This document shows, piece after piece, positions 33,567-45,954 of a DNA stretch of 64,000 nucleotides. The translations under genes and the position numbers were made by a program. Position 1 is the stretch's first letter, and the number at the start of each line of letters is the position of its first letter. This stretch comes from Watersipora subatra. Taxonomy: Eukaryota; Bryozoa; Gymnolaemata; Cheilostomatida; Watersiporidae. The notes beneath the pieces are model-generated. The model searched no databases and was not told the DNA's origin. It saw nothing but the letters and a program-made list of their open reading frames with translations. The stretch spans positions 12,301,559 to 12,365,558 of the forward strand of contig NC_088717.1 in the NCBI RefSeq assembly GCF_963576615.1. Direction: 5' to 3'.

Positions 33567-34599
33567 TTAGTTCAGTAAGCCTTATATGTTACATGTCATT
33601 TCTGTTAAGGAGCGCACATACATGTAAGTGGTGCGCAAATGAACGCACGTTCTCAAAACAAACAATGTGCACCAGATCAAATATAACGCGCTCCGCAGTG
33701 GCGCGTTATCAATGTTCCGTCCTTGCGCTGATCGTTATTGACTTTTGGCACTGGAGACACAAACTGAATAGAAGGAGCAGAATAAGTACATCTGAATCGC
33801 TTACTGTTTTGGAAATAAATACAGTCAGGAGGAGAGTGATGATGATATTCAGAAGGTAACAGAACTTGCAGTGCTTTAAAATAGAAATTGTTAGTAACAA
33901 AAAACTATTTTTTATTCATTTAGTTTTCAGTGTTTTAAGACTCATTTCAATAAATAGCTAAATACTGTGAGGCTTTAAAGACAGATCTTTTGTTGTAATG
34001 CTTTTGTTTATTTTCATTTGAAATTAAAGCACATGTTTTCTCCATATCCCATGATATATATTTTTTTCTCCTGTGAGGTGGGATTACCAAAACACTCCAA
34101 CCATCTGCTCCTGGTCCGGCCCCTCTGTCAAAATTTAGAACCTATTGTAGCCCACGAATCAAAAAGTTTGCCTACCCCTGCACTAAACTATCCAACTAAC
34201 TATACTATTAAACAATTTAGGAAACATACTTATTATATCTACTAATCTTTCATGGCTTCACGCTTAACACTTCATCTAGCATTGAAAAAAGAAAAAGAAG
34301 AAAAAAAAGAAAAATGTGTACCCATACCAGAAGGAAGATGTTGACAATCACATGGCCAGTAAGACTTTTGCTATTACTATAGAGCTGTAGAAGGCAATGC
34401 AGCTGGTACAGTATGAATTAGAGAACAAGTAAACACAGTACAAGAAAACCAATGTGGTAAAAAAAGTAAACAGGCATTTTAGAGTTTTCACTCCCTAAGG
34501 TAAATGTTGTATATGTGGATTAAAAATTAGTTTGCCGTGAAGAAAACTTTTTTTTATATCTGTGCCACACCGGGCTTTCACTTAGTATTTACTATAACA

Positions 34600-34740
34600 A
34601 AAGCTATTTTCATCCATATGTATGTTCGAAGCCATAGTTAAATATTGAAACAAATTTTACATGAGAAGAGATTTGAACTTGCTACCTTCAGCTTCATAGA
34701 CCGACACGCTAACACTGGCACAAATTAACTTTTTTGTGCA
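34600..34740 (-). repeat. Possible tRNA-derived SINE
   Basis: On the minus strand TTAGCGTGTCGGTCTATGAAG followed by GCAAGTTCAAATCTC resembles A and B boxes of tRNA genes at tRNA-like spacing. The rest does not form a proper cloverleaf. A purine-rich stretch (35280-35390) lies further right. Confidence 0.35.
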
Positions 34741-35758
34741 TTTTAACTGATCACGCAAATAGTTATGACACCTGACACTCTGTCACAAAACACAGAAATG
34801 CCAGGGTACTACTAACTAATATATTAAACTAAAAAGATTTATTTCAATTTTATTTTTAGTAAGGGCTTAGAACACCTATCCATGAAACACTCTGAATATC
34901 TTACCTTCTTTTTTCTTTCCACAAGAATATAGCGGTTAAACAATGGTTGGAACAAGGTCATAGAGTTTCAGCTCTGAGACAAAGTTTAAAAGTGCCAGAA
35001 ATGTCATTGGCCAGTCAAAACTCTATTGTCATCATAAACCAATTCAAGATTTAGTTTTAGATGACATAATAAAAATGATTGTGTAACTTTTTACTGCTAA
35101 GTGTCATGACTAAGTAAGCCGGCAAAAAACATGTTTCTAAATTAACTACTTTCATATCACCTTGTTTGATCGAATTATTAAAAAATTAAGGTTTTATTGT
35201 TTTGATTTATTTTTACTTTTTAATTACCTAGAGTCTTTGGCAATTAGAAAAAAAGTAATTGAATAAGTTCAGTATAATAGAGTGGAAAAGGGTGGATTTA
35301 AGAGGAAAAGGGTGGTAAATGTAAAAAGAAAGAGAAGAGGCGGAACTGGGTAAAAATAGTGACAAAGGGTAAAAAGGGGAATTTGCCCTTACCTGGTAGT
35401 TTCACTAAACTAAACTTGTCAATTAAACTTTCAGGTAACCAGATTTTTAACATTTATTATGTAAGTTTTGCAATTCAAATCTTTGAGATTGTAGTATAGA
35501 AAGCACGAAATTTGTGATCGCTGTTTCACAGTTTTTCTCTTTTGATCTATCATGTATAAGCAACAAAAGAAATAGTAGACTCTTTAGTATTTTGCTCTCC
35601 TGTTCATAAAGGTATCATAGCTGATGTACTATTTAATAAGTTTTTTTCTTATTATTTCTTACTTATTTCTTCTTATGTACATACAACACACCATCATGTG
35701 TTTATGATACAGGCAAACTGTAATACAGTGTTGGTATGAAATGTTAATAGATGCTTAC

Positions 35759-36764
35759 AATTTTTTCATTGATGTTATTTTTTAATTCTTCACGACCAGC
35801 GTACAGCGGAGCTGTGTGGCCACTAGTAATCTCTATAAAATTCAGTGCTATTGTATAATAATAATAATGAAATAATAATTTGCATGGAAATTCGGGTAGT
35901 AGTATAAAATGTAAAGTGTAAAGTAGTATAACGAATGTATAAAGTTTGTTTCATCTTTGTTTCATTTTTCTCCTTTGATCTATCATGTATAGAAAATTAA
36001 AAAAAATGGAAACTTTAGTATTTTACTTTCCTATTTATAAAGGTATCATAGCTGATGCACTCTTCTATAAATTTAACTAAATGTTGTAAAGGTTATAGCT
36101 GCACTAAATGTTCCAACTATTCATATGCATAACTGTAAGTCAAACAGTTGGACAGGATAAGTTAAGGGTTTTTATCTGGCTGTGTTTGTTTTTGTTATGA
36201 ACAAACCTTTGTTTTTTGAACAGAGTTTTAAGACATTGCTTGAATTCAATTTATGGAAGCTACAGAAGCATATCTAATGGTAACTGTCAGTGACAGATGA
36301 CTCATAAAGTTTTGACAAAAAAACTTGTCACTGACTCACCGATTTACTAGGTTTTGTCTTTTTGAAACATGTCGCCAAACCTCTATTTGTAGCACAAGTA
36401 CACATTTATATTAGTGTTTGTTTTGTCTCCCAGCACAATGAAGGGTTTTTTAAATATTCTTTAAAGTGTAATGAACTTTAAAACAACAAAACCTTCTCTA
36501 CATATTTAAAAGATGCTAAAGGACAGTGCTAAAAGACACAAAGTATGTTTTGAAGTCGTTAGTTTTGAATGGTTGTTGTCGATGTTTAGGTGTAAAATTG
36601 TTAAAAACTATGGTACATGTCCTCCTTTTGGCTAGCAGTCACCTTTACAAGTTCTTTTGTGTTTATTGAGTCTAAGAAGCGCCTCTTTACCCTCGGTAGT
36701 GATTGTGCATGTCAAAATGAAGGGTCGACAGAGTATTCTCAGACCTGCTCATCTCTCCAGACAC
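35759..36764 (-). pseudogene. Decayed TNF-like paralogue: stalk and first-THD exons
   Basis: Two exons collinear with exons 2 and 3 of the complete gene are recognisable. The stalk copy (36764-36609) begins VSGEMSRSENTLSTLHFDM, matching VPGERNGSVNAPLSFHFDM. It has lost 19 bases overall, destroying the frame around the furin-like site, and its acceptor AG is now AT. The second copy (35832-35759) reads EITSGHTAPLYAGREELKNN with a plausible donor ATT|GTAAGC, but its length is 74 instead of 72, changing the exit phase. Intron sequence between and upstream of them is also homologous to 14.6-20 kb. No membrane exon, central exons or last exon of this copy was found. Confidence 0.75.
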
Positions 36765-37499
36765 ATAAACGATATGACATGAACTTATAACATATTTTGA
36801 TCCTTAAAATCAATTGCGCGTCATCAGTTTTACTTTCCAGATTCTTTGAGATTTTTTCTCATGCAATTAAATCAGTTTTATGAGTATGTATACTGTTTTC
36901 TTCAAAAAGAAGTGATTCAATCATTTGCTTGATTGGAAACATTCGATCTGCTGATGCAACTCTCTGCTATGAATATGTGGCTTATTTCCCAATAAAGTTG
37001 TTTTCCTCTTGTCAAGCTAATTCTAAATGACCGGCAATTAGGAATATTGAATATTACAATTATAATTACTTTTTTTATATAGAGAAAGATTACAAAAAAC
37101 AAGATCACACAGAAGATAACTGATTAATACAGCTTTTCAACTAAGCTTTATCTATTCGTGCAGCCACTATCTTTGACCAACATTTGTTTGATCTGATAAT
37201 AGATTAAATAGCAAAGCATAAGTTAAGATATTTCTTGCATCATAAGATCAATCTTTTAAATCCAAATTGTGTAGTTTCACTTTAATGGTGATTAATATTG
37301 AAGTAACAACTACAAATGCCACACAAGTGGTAGGTCAAAGTTGGTAGCATTTAATAGATGACATAATCTCGGGTATTAGAAATTTTGCAGCTACATTTGT
37401 TGCTTTGTAAATTTACAGCTTCTATTAGTTTATTATTTTTCAGGGTCAACTTTCTACCATGAACATGTTTCTTTTTTACATTGCATAGATCTAATTTTA

Positions 37500-39165
37500 T
37501 TTATTTAATTCCTGCACCAACTGCAAAGTTTAGTGTTTTTATTTTCCCTGAATATTATTTAGCAATCAACACAGTAAGTCAATCCAGTTTAATTATCAAC
37601 AATGTCTTACATGTTCAAGTGCACATTCAAAATACTGTGTCATCAGACTTTCGACTCAAATTTGGAAAAATTCAGTTGGTAGTTCGCCAAACTATTGTAG
37701 CATCGATTATTGTTGAAACATGTGAACAATCAGGCATTTGATATACAAGTAGATAAGAAATATGGAAATAAATAGATTAACTGGATAGATTTAAGTGTTT
37801 GAAGGACTTGTAGGGAATATAAAATTGAAATTAGCAGTTTTGATTTATTAAAAGCTACAAATATAAAGTAACTGCTGAAACACATAGCTAGAATTCAGTT
37901 GACCATTTGGTTTAAATAGAAACTATGAAATTGCCTATGTGCACCTTAAAGTGGCTTGCTTGACAAATTTTTAAAAATGTTCAAAGGTTGTCTTGCAACA
38001 AAATTTACGTTACAGTTATTTGGTATCATAAGATTCACCATGTCTTACTCTGTTGTGTTGTAGGTGCAAAATATATGGGAAGGTGATTACAAGCTCTTAA
38101 AAGCTAAAAAATGAACAGGTAATTGCAGCCACACAAGACCGCCGTAGTTTGGATTCGCTTTCCAAAACGGCTCAAATGGGACATAGTTGTTACAGGATAG
38201 TTTCTGTTTACACTTTCATGCAATCTCATTCGTCGAAATATTTTCACAAATATACTTCACGCATTCAATAAAACCATGTCTATCGTTCTTACACATATGT
38301 TTTATCATCATTGTAATGCTGTCACTTTTAGCACTGATATCTTATAAGTTACCGTAAAAGATTGTTAAACTTTTTAACCTTAGCTCGAAGGAGTACATAT
38401 CATTGTCTGATAATTAAAACGAGCCTGTTGGTCACCTGTGATAATCGAAAAATGCTTCAAAAATTGTTTGTGAAGTATTGAGTCACATGATCAGATTACA
38501 ACTTGACAATTTGATCAAAACAAAACTGTAAAGTAGCGAGCATCTATATTTGATACGGGGTCTTCGGTAAAACCCGAATAGTTTGTCGTAAACTAGTGCT
38601 ACAAGAAGTTTTATATTGAGCTTTGTATTGGCCTTTCAATTCACATGAGAACATCATGTGATAAGACAATAACCAAACTGTAACGACTACGTCAGAGAAT
38701 TAAACAGATTCCAATCTATGGCGGCTTTTTGCTTTTGAGCTTTTAAGAGCTTGTAATTACGTTTCCACATATTTGGTACCTACAAAACAACAGAGTAAGA
38801 CATGGTGAATCTTTTGATAGCAAATAACAGTAATGTGAATTTTGTTGCAAGTCAATCTTTAATGTAAAGTAAGATACACTATAGGCATTTGTTTGATTAT
38901 ATGCATTGTCTATAAACTTGATGTTACCTTAATCATTCAGCCTTCAGCAGTATTAGATTGAAATATACATTTAAATGTATCATCTATTACATGATTTTAA
39001 AATAACCATGACAATCAATGGCATGAATGAGTCTGTTAACAGCGAAGGTCTCAAATGCATCGATACTTTAAAATTCAATAAGCCAATGGTTGTTCATACA
39101 TGCAAGCACTTATGGTTTACAAGCTATGCTTTTGTATGGACAGCCCATCTCAAATGTGGTAAAAA
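37500..39165. mobile_element. Spacer with a foldback element (about 37980-38890)
   Basis: Arms of about 140 bases at 37980-38125 and 38735-38890 are inverted copies of each other (TTGCAACAAAATT, GATTCACCATGTCTTACTCTG, TTACAAGCTCTTAAAAGCT in both). The loop of about 600 bases has no recognisable gene. It marks the join between the 36-37.5 kb and 39.2-43.5 kb duplications. Confidence 0.7.
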
Positions 39166-39169
39166 AATC

Positions 39170-40560
39170 AGATGCAACTTTTTACTCTGAGTACCGTCCA
39201 CTAAAATCGATATTTATTAAACCTTTAAATAAAAGTTATAATTGCTTGCAGTCTATGGTCTTAGTTCACCAGAGATGTGTGTATCTCATCAAAGTAGTAT
39301 GCAAACCTGATCTAGAACAAGTCGCAACGGAAACTTTTTCTAGAGCATATGTTGAAGAGATGACACAAGTGTTCCCAAAGAGCTGGTCTTTCCATTAACC
39401 AACTCCAAAGTTTCAAGTCAGATTTGAGTGTTGAAAACCTAAAAAGATAGTTTGCAGTAAGTGACCATGAACTGAACTGATTAATATCACCAAACAAATG
39501 ACCTGATGCTGAGCAACTTACACTTGATGATAATGGCAAAATCACCATTGAAGATAACATACATGTACATACATAAATCTCTAAAACAGTATTACTTGTA
39601 CGAAGACAAACTTGCAGCGCTTGATGAGTTATTTACAAAGAACCAAGGATAGTCACATGTCTAACTGAACAAAGAATAATGTTGAAAAAGCACTTTGCTA
39701 GTCATCAAAGAACAAGAGCCACCATGCAGCAACTTATAATTGCAATGTACTGGTCACAGGTGTTGGAAAATATAGAGCTAAAAACTAAGTATTGTTCTAC
39801 CAGTGCGGTTGAACCCTTTAGCCAGACTGCTGAACCTCTGCGTAGTCATGACCATAAAGATTCTCCATAGAGCAATTGCCCGATAGAGAATCGTAGTCAC
39901 AATGCCACAATGTCACAATGTCACAATGGCACAATGTCACAATGGCAAATATTATCAGCTACTTATTGACTACTCAAACTTCTTTGAGTGTGAAGTCCTC
40001 ACAAACCTACAGTCTGCAAGAAGTATCACGGCAGACAAAAAACCTTGGCTAAATATACCATATTTGGCAATTTGCATTCAGGGCATTCTATTAATAGCTC
40101 CCAATTTATAGTCACATAATTGAATCAGTTCAGTCAAAAAGAAGATTCTAGCATAATACTACTTCTTAGCCTGGACACCAATGTCCAATACTAAATCTGA
40201 GCGTGGTGTTGAAATATTGAAATGCATGCTGAGGAGATCTGATGACCAGGTATACCAGTCTGACCCTACTAGAGGCTTCACTACTTCAATACAAATAAAG
40301 TTCACGCACTCCGTTTACTCACTCTGCCCTTTCACAAACAGTGAAAGGTAGAAATCAGTGGAAAAGAGATAACATGCTACCCAGCGCTTATACAACAAGA
40401 CTCTGTGGAGTTTTCCATACCGAAACATTAAGACCCTTGTTCTCCTAAATTTGTTGTCAATCGATACCAGTACCAATACCATACTATCACTTGATGATGT
40501 CAGACATCTCAATTATTGAACCAGCAGTTAAGGTCGCTCCTAATGCCTGACCTAGCTGAA
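39170..40560 (+). pseudogene. Ty3/gypsy pol remnant (RNase H and integrase), copy 2
   Basis: This is the better preserved copy. The RNase H scrap reads SEYRPLKSIFIKPLNKS and later VVCKPDLEQVATETFSRA, clearly the gypsy S-D-H-K-P-L-E-x-I-F ... D-T-L-S-R-A pattern. At 39940-40040 the sequence QLLIDYSNFFECEVLTNLQ matches the integrase core LVLVDYYSNFFEV..L. Remains of the zinc-binding and C-terminal parts follow with stops. The repeat CACAATG(T/G) at 39900-39945 has expanded inside it. Confidence 0.75.
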
Positions 40561-41689
40561 TACAAAGCATACAAACAAAACTCCTGACAAGTTTATGAAT
40601 CTTTTTTTCCTTAGAGAGATTTTTCTTAGAAAGATCAGTGTTTAGGTAACTGTATATTGAATTAGAGCATGGACATACTTGCAGAGCGCATGTATGAGCT
40701 CTTGTAGTATTCGCCTGCGTTACTATCATAATAATTGGTGATTTTCCTTACAACTTGTGTTTATATATGTGGTTATTTTTACTGATACGTTCATATCAGT
40801 AATCTTCTGTTCTTTTGTGTGTAACTTTTGCATTCATTTATTTGCTTTTATTTCTAGAATTATGCGCTTTCAAATTATTTAAATAAAAGGATGTTAATGA
40901 GAGTCAAAAATCTTTAATATAGGTATTATCGTTGTACCTTAGAAGCTTCCTTTGCATGTACTAAGTGCGGGTAAAGTGTGTGTTTCTTTTTTATATGTAG
41001 TGTTCTCGAGTGAGCCTTGTCATTAAACAGTTAAACATATACTCTGGCTACAAATTCATTACACCTATTACACGCAAACGACCATAAATAAGCAGTGAAA
41101 GTCATGTAAATGGAGGTATGCACCAGATTTATTAAAATTAGCAAATCAAGTCTGTCAGCTTACTTTGTTGTTTTGCTATATATACAAGGTGTATGCTGCT
41201 GAAAAATGAGAATTTTTGTGTCTGCTAAAAATAACAAAATTAACAAAATCACAAGTAACTTTTAACAGTAGTTCGGACAGAGTATAGTAAAAATTTAAGT
41301 TTTATAACAGTTAACACTCACACTGATGAACTTGCGGTTAGTAATGCTTGAACGGTAGCTGACATAATGGTGACACTTACTGGTGAGTTGTTATACCATG
41401 TATGTAGCTGCCAATGGTAGGAGTGGCAGAAGTGGTAGTAATGATTGTGATATAATTATTGTAGCAGTTGTATTAGTAGTTGTACTCCTCTAATTGCTAA
41501 TATATATATTTACATAAAATATTCATCATGGCTTTAGAAGTGGTTGAAAAGGAGAATGCAGAAAATAACAAACTGTCTTCCATTCATTTAAAGCTTTTAG
41601 TAACTAGCGTGGGTCGTAGAATTAGCCGTAAGAATAGCGACAGCAATATTATCAGTAGAATTTCTGTAGAACTAATAGTAGAAGTAGTG

Positions 41690-41874
41690 AAAGTATTAAT
41701 TGTATTACTAGTACATTTAGACACAGTTTTAGTAGTCACATCATTAGTAGCAATAGTATGAGCAGAGTAACAATATTTGTAGCAGTAGAAGCAGTTGCAA
41801 CAGTAGAAGTAGTAGTCGCATTAGCTGTAGTTGTAGTAGTAGAAATAATAGTAGTCACAGTAGTAGTAGTGGTA

Positions 41875-41910
<36 letters not shown>

Positions 41911-41935
41911 GTACTTTTAGCAGCTAGTAGCAGTA
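41690..41935. repeat. (AGT)n trinucleotide array, shorter duplicate
   Basis: AGT-rich triplets sit at the same position relative to the orphan last exon at 42055-42174 as the array at 2640-3180 does to exon 7. Flanking unique sequence on both sides aligns with the other copy. Confidence 0.92.
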
Positions 41936-42054
41936 AATTTTGCAGACATGTAGAATGGTGGCGATGATCTAAACAATGAACTCTGTAACACAATTTTGCC
42001 ATTTTGATCAATATAGATGAGTATTATGATTACCTCTCTACATATTTGTTGGAT

Positions 42055-42174
42055 TTACAAGCTATAGTCATTGAGTTTGATGAGAGCCAAGTTAAATGTT
42101 TCCTTTTCAATCTGGAGCCAGACATATCCTCCGATACTCATGAAAACTTGCTCTCCTTGTTTCAGGTGGATCAT
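42055..42174 (-). CDS. Orphan last exon of a second TNF-like gene
   Basis: This 120-base exon is the paralogue of exon 7, with the acceptor CTATTTTAG kept. It encodes MIHLKQGEQVFMSIGGYVW, then LQIEKETF and NLALIKLNDYSL before TAA. It differs from the complete gene's exon at about 8 of 39 residues, all at tolerated positions, and has no frame damage. That suggests either recent duplication or continuing selection. It sits in the 39.2-43.5 kb segmental duplication. Partner exons should lie above 42.2 kb on the minus strand, but that interval is interrupted by a Helitron scrap, the Polinton-like element, a minisatellite and a LINE, and none was recognised. It may be a gene fragment. Confidence 0.65.
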   Translation of the reverse strand: MIHLKQGEQVFMSIGGYVWLQIEKETFNLALIKLNDYSL

Positions 42175-44559
42175 CTAAAATAGACCAGGATTTGTCAGTT
42201 CAAATCTATTTCCTAAGCAATGGTTTGGTTAGTAGTCAGGTGCTGCAGTTCTGTTTGACTTGGGTAAAACCACACTAAAATTCAGTCAATTTTGTCTTTT
42301 ATTTTTTGAGTTCAGCTCATATAAGATTCACTTCAGCACCGTTTCTGTTTATGAAACTTTTATGTTATAAAAGTTTAATGAACAAACATTTAATGGGTAG
42401 GTGTATATTATATGTGTTCATAAAACTTATATCATAAAATTTTATAAAAAAAACAAGGCAATTGATTAACTATATATTATTAGATACTTTATTGCAAGGA
42501 TGGTTGTGATTTTATTAAAATCAGGGTATCACATACATAGTTCACCTAAGAAGCATTAATTTTATAGTTTTATTAAATAAGATTTTGCTACTGACTTGGT
42601 CAATTGTTTTGCTATTTAGTTAAATATGTATAAAAATAGCATAATGATCTTATTACTTACGTAATGTACTAAATTGAATAGAAAATACCAAGGATGTACA
42701 CTATAGTAATTTATATACATAAAAGCGAGCAAATAAAATAGTCAACGACAATGAGCACACAAAAGTGGTTTTCTTGTGAGATTTTAACATATATTTTTTT
42801 AAGAATTAATACTGTTAATAAAGATTACCAAGCCTTTAGCTATTTCTAATTGTATATTTTGGTTCTTACTGTACTATTTTACCACAGGCTACTCTAATAA
42901 GGAAATTAAACTTACAGAGATATATTACTGTAGTAAGTCATACTGTTATAAGTTATTGTTATTGTTGCTTATACACTGAAAGGCCCTTTAATTTTCTATC
43001 AGTTCAAGAAAAACTGAAAGTTCACTGAAAGCTGTTTTGACAGTTTGGCACCTTTTTCCCTTTTACATATGAAACTGCTTTTTTATATTTCAATTTTAGG
43101 CTTTAGATGCAAAGTAGATGCAATGTGAGCTTTCCACTTAGTTCAATTCAAATCAATTAATTACCATATGCAGATAACTTGCTGATATTGTGTTGATAAT
43201 TAGAAGCTTTAGTCTAAATTTACATGTACATTTATATACATGTATTTATAACATATATAACTATTGCTGGTAGGTTGACTTCTTTACTAATACTTAACTC
43301 TGGCAAGTTGATTCATCTTGATCACCAGCTTGCGGAAAAGAAAACATTAAAATAGAAAAGTTTGTTACGTGTGTAAAAGCTGTATTTTTTCAGTGCGCCG
43401 CGGAAAGGTTGTTTTTTTGAAGCATTCAATGAAAAGCATTTTTCCAGTTTCAGGGCTCAATTTCATACTTTCACTTTTGGGTTTAGGCCCTATACATTTC
43501 AGATTATAAGCCTTACTGCTGTGTCAAGTACCTGTGCTTCTGTGAGTGTCCATAGCCATTATCTTTTACTACAAGGATGCATCATTTAGTGTTAACCTTG
43601 ATTGGTGTTGTGTACATTTAGAGCTGTATACAATGACTTTCAACTGTGTTGGTAAAGAAGTTGTCCTACTATCTTGATAGGTGTATATAAGCATTAAAGC
43701 AAAGCTTTTAATAGCTTTTTCGGTAACCTGAGTCTGGGTATTAACTAGAGAGTCAGAGGGTTGAAGTTGGATGTCGTTCTAAAGCTAAATCTGGCAAACA
43801 ACCAGATCAAAATAGGATCGCTTTTAACAATAGACACAAGTCTTACAGACAAATAAAGAGACAATAAACAAACTATTTGCTGGAAAAACACTTACAGAGT
43901 GTTAAAAATATATGAACAAATTAATTTTTAACATAATAAGAGTTGCATTGTTCAAAGCAACTGTAACAGTGTTCGTAAAAAAGTTGCCTTTAGATGAATC
44001 TAACTTAAATCCTTCGTTTAAAGACCTCTGCACTAACTATTACACTATACTTGGCCACATTGCCATTTTATGGATAACTATGCACATACTACTTACTCAT
44101 GACAGTCTCTCAGTGTGCACATGACTGTCAGGAGTACTAGTATGAGTAATAGAGAGTTCTTCCTTTTAGCTGTCGTTTGAGAAGCGATTTATACATGGTA
44201 CTATGTGATTGCCCAGCGTCACCCGAGAAATTAAAGATTCTTTGCATAAAAAATTTATTTCTATTTAATGTATGCAACATTTACCAATACATCTTTTGTA
44301 CTTTATATTATGAGAAAAATGTTTAGTACAACTTAAATAAATTAAAAGAAAAAATAAAATGATTGTAAAAAGGTTTAAATGTTAAATGATTAGCAGTAGT
44401 AGCTAGGTAAAACCTGTTTTGCTAGAGTTATTGCAATGAACAATTACTTGATACAAATACAATTAATACAAACCAATAAAACAAAATAAAAATCTTGGCT
44501 ATATTAAACTAATAACATCAACAATAAAATTGAAGGGGGAAAGAAGTTACTGTTGCAGC

Positions 44560-44900
44560 AGCTATATCCATCAAGTCTTTGAACCTGACGATGCTGGTGC
44601 TTCTTGATACGGGTGCCTCTTGATACTGGTACAAACATATAGCAGTGGACTACAAAAGGGTGCTTTCTCTGACCAAACAGAGTTAGAATGTAGAAGTAAT
44701 GTCTAGGCAAGATAAAGCAACATACAACTGTCCATGTGAAAGTTTTTAACTTTTTTACAATTTATAGCAACTGTCCTTAGGAAAAACCAGAAATTGAAAG
44801 TATGTACAGCCACACTTGAAATTGAAATGGCACATTTGAAAAGGACAAGTAAAAAGTAAGGTAATGAATATAAGGTTTTTAAAAAGCTTTCCAAAGAAAA
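44560..44900 (-). pseudogene. Helitron (PIF1-type) helicase C-terminal scrap
   Basis: On the minus strand the sequence reads PFQFQV...GQ, then SHGQLYVALSCLDITSTF in a shifted frame. This matches the end of PIF1/Helitron helicases (PFQFPVRLAFAMTINKAQGQ ... FSHGQLYVALSRVTS). Stops and at least one frameshift are present. An uninterrupted frame at 44710-44504 in a different register is incidental. Confidence 0.65.
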
Positions 44901-45002
44901 ACAAACTATAAAGGTAACATTTATTAATAATAAAAAAAACTTAGCTTTTAGCTTTTAATTGCAATAAAGATAGTTGAAGTAATTTAGAACAATAACTATG
45001 GC

Positions 45003-45090
45003 TTAGCAAATAGGTCCGATGTGCCTGTCTGGTGACTTCCTAATTGAAGTTTGCAAGTTCAAATCCAGTATGGTGCAAACTTTTTATTTC
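45003..45090 (+). repeat. Possible tRNA-derived SINE
   Basis: TGGCTTAGCAAATAGGTC and GCAAGTTCAAATCC sit at A-box and B-box-like spacing, about 190 bases before the Polinton-like element. There is no full cloverleaf. Confidence 0.35.
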
Positions 45091-45277
45091 TAGATTGGAA
45101 TTTTTCTAAGATTTTGTAAGCTGCTTAAAATTTAGGTTGTTTTCTAAAATGACTGAGCAAACTTGGAAATTGGTAAATGGACTCAACATCTTCAGCGAAT
45201 TTTACAAATTGACTAAAAACTAGTCAACCCATGTTGATAGATTGCCTGAAACATTGCTATAAACTATGACACATCAT

Positions 45278-45954
45278 AGTAGTATGTAGAGAGCAGATCT
45301 ACACAAAAAAGTGACGGATCCAGCGGGGGTATAGAAAAAGGGGGTTGCGAATTAAATTGGCTAGGGGTGTAGATTGAATTGCGTGGAGATGAATGAGATG
45401 TTGGGGTTTGGGGGGAAATTGTGGTGTAGAGTAGGGGGTTGAATTCGAGGGGGTATGGATCCGCTCCTGGCGTAATCGGCGGATTATCTGTGGATGAGTC
45501 ATCCGATTAGTGGGGGATGAGTCATCCGATTAAACGTGGATTATCGCGGGATTAGTCGGGGGAATCGTCACGGATTATCGGTGGATTAGTGGGGGGTGAA
45601 TATCTGGGACATCGAGGGCTAGTTGGTTTTCCGGAGTGGATCTCGCGGATTATTGAGGAGAGCGAGAGATTACCGGATGAGTGAGGGGGTTAATATCTGG
45701 GACACCGAGGGGTTGATTTTTTGGAGATTGTTATATATTTGAAACATTGAATATATATGAGAAAGTGTTTATGTACAAAGTTATTTTTTTGAAGATTTGA
45801 TGTTTTTGTAATGTTGAAGCTCTTGAATGGTTAAGAATTTTAAGGATTTTATTTTCGGTTTTTCTTTTTGTATATATGTAAGATTGAAATTTGTTGGAGA
45901 AATTAATATGTTGAATGAAAGATCAGTTTTATAACAAAATTATTCACTTTAAAA
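45278..45954. repeat. Left terminal inverted repeat of the Polinton-like element
   Basis: It pairs with 50054-50760. The outer half is GC-richer than its surroundings and is packed with GGATTA (reverse complement TAATCC). A repeated GGATGAGTCATCCGATTA occurs twice in tandem at about 45492-45535. Confidence 0.93.

Larger units (their letters stand above)
30727..34180 (+). mobile_element. hAT-family DNA transposon (3454 bp)
   Basis: Ends are CAGGCATGGGCAAACTACGG and, inverted, CAGGGGTAGGCAAACTTTTT. They are flanked by a perfect 8-base target duplication CACTAAAC (30719-30726 and 34181-34188). It contains the transposase pseudogene at 31711-33566 and a foldback element at 30824-31580. The intact target duplication and long open frames suggest a fairly young insertion. 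It lies between the decayed TNF-like exons and the duplicated block at 29.7-30.6 kb. Confidence 0.95.
39170..43485. repeat. Segmental duplication, copy B (pairs with 1-5600)
   Basis: This is the same-orientation partner of the left end of the window, including a gypsy remnant, a shorter AGT array and an intact TNF-like last exon. From 43490 onward it instead resembles 29690-30100, so the breakpoint of one duplication lies at about 43485. Confidence 0.85.

Noticed and set aside
34600..34740. tRNA gene
   Set aside because: A and B box-like motifs exist but no acceptor stem or complete cloverleaf can be formed; a tRNA-derived SINE is more likely.
44504..44710. Minus-strand frame looking like a central TNF exon for the orphan last exon at 42.1 kb
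   Set aside because: In the neighbouring register the same DNA reads SHGQLYVALSCLDITSTF, the C-terminal motif of Helitron/PIF1 helicases, and the phase does not fit the other TNF exons.
45299..45502. Frame with the same peptide as 50536-50739
   Set aside because: These are the two mirror copies of the terminal inverted repeat; the peptide is a by-product of the TAATCC-rich sequence.
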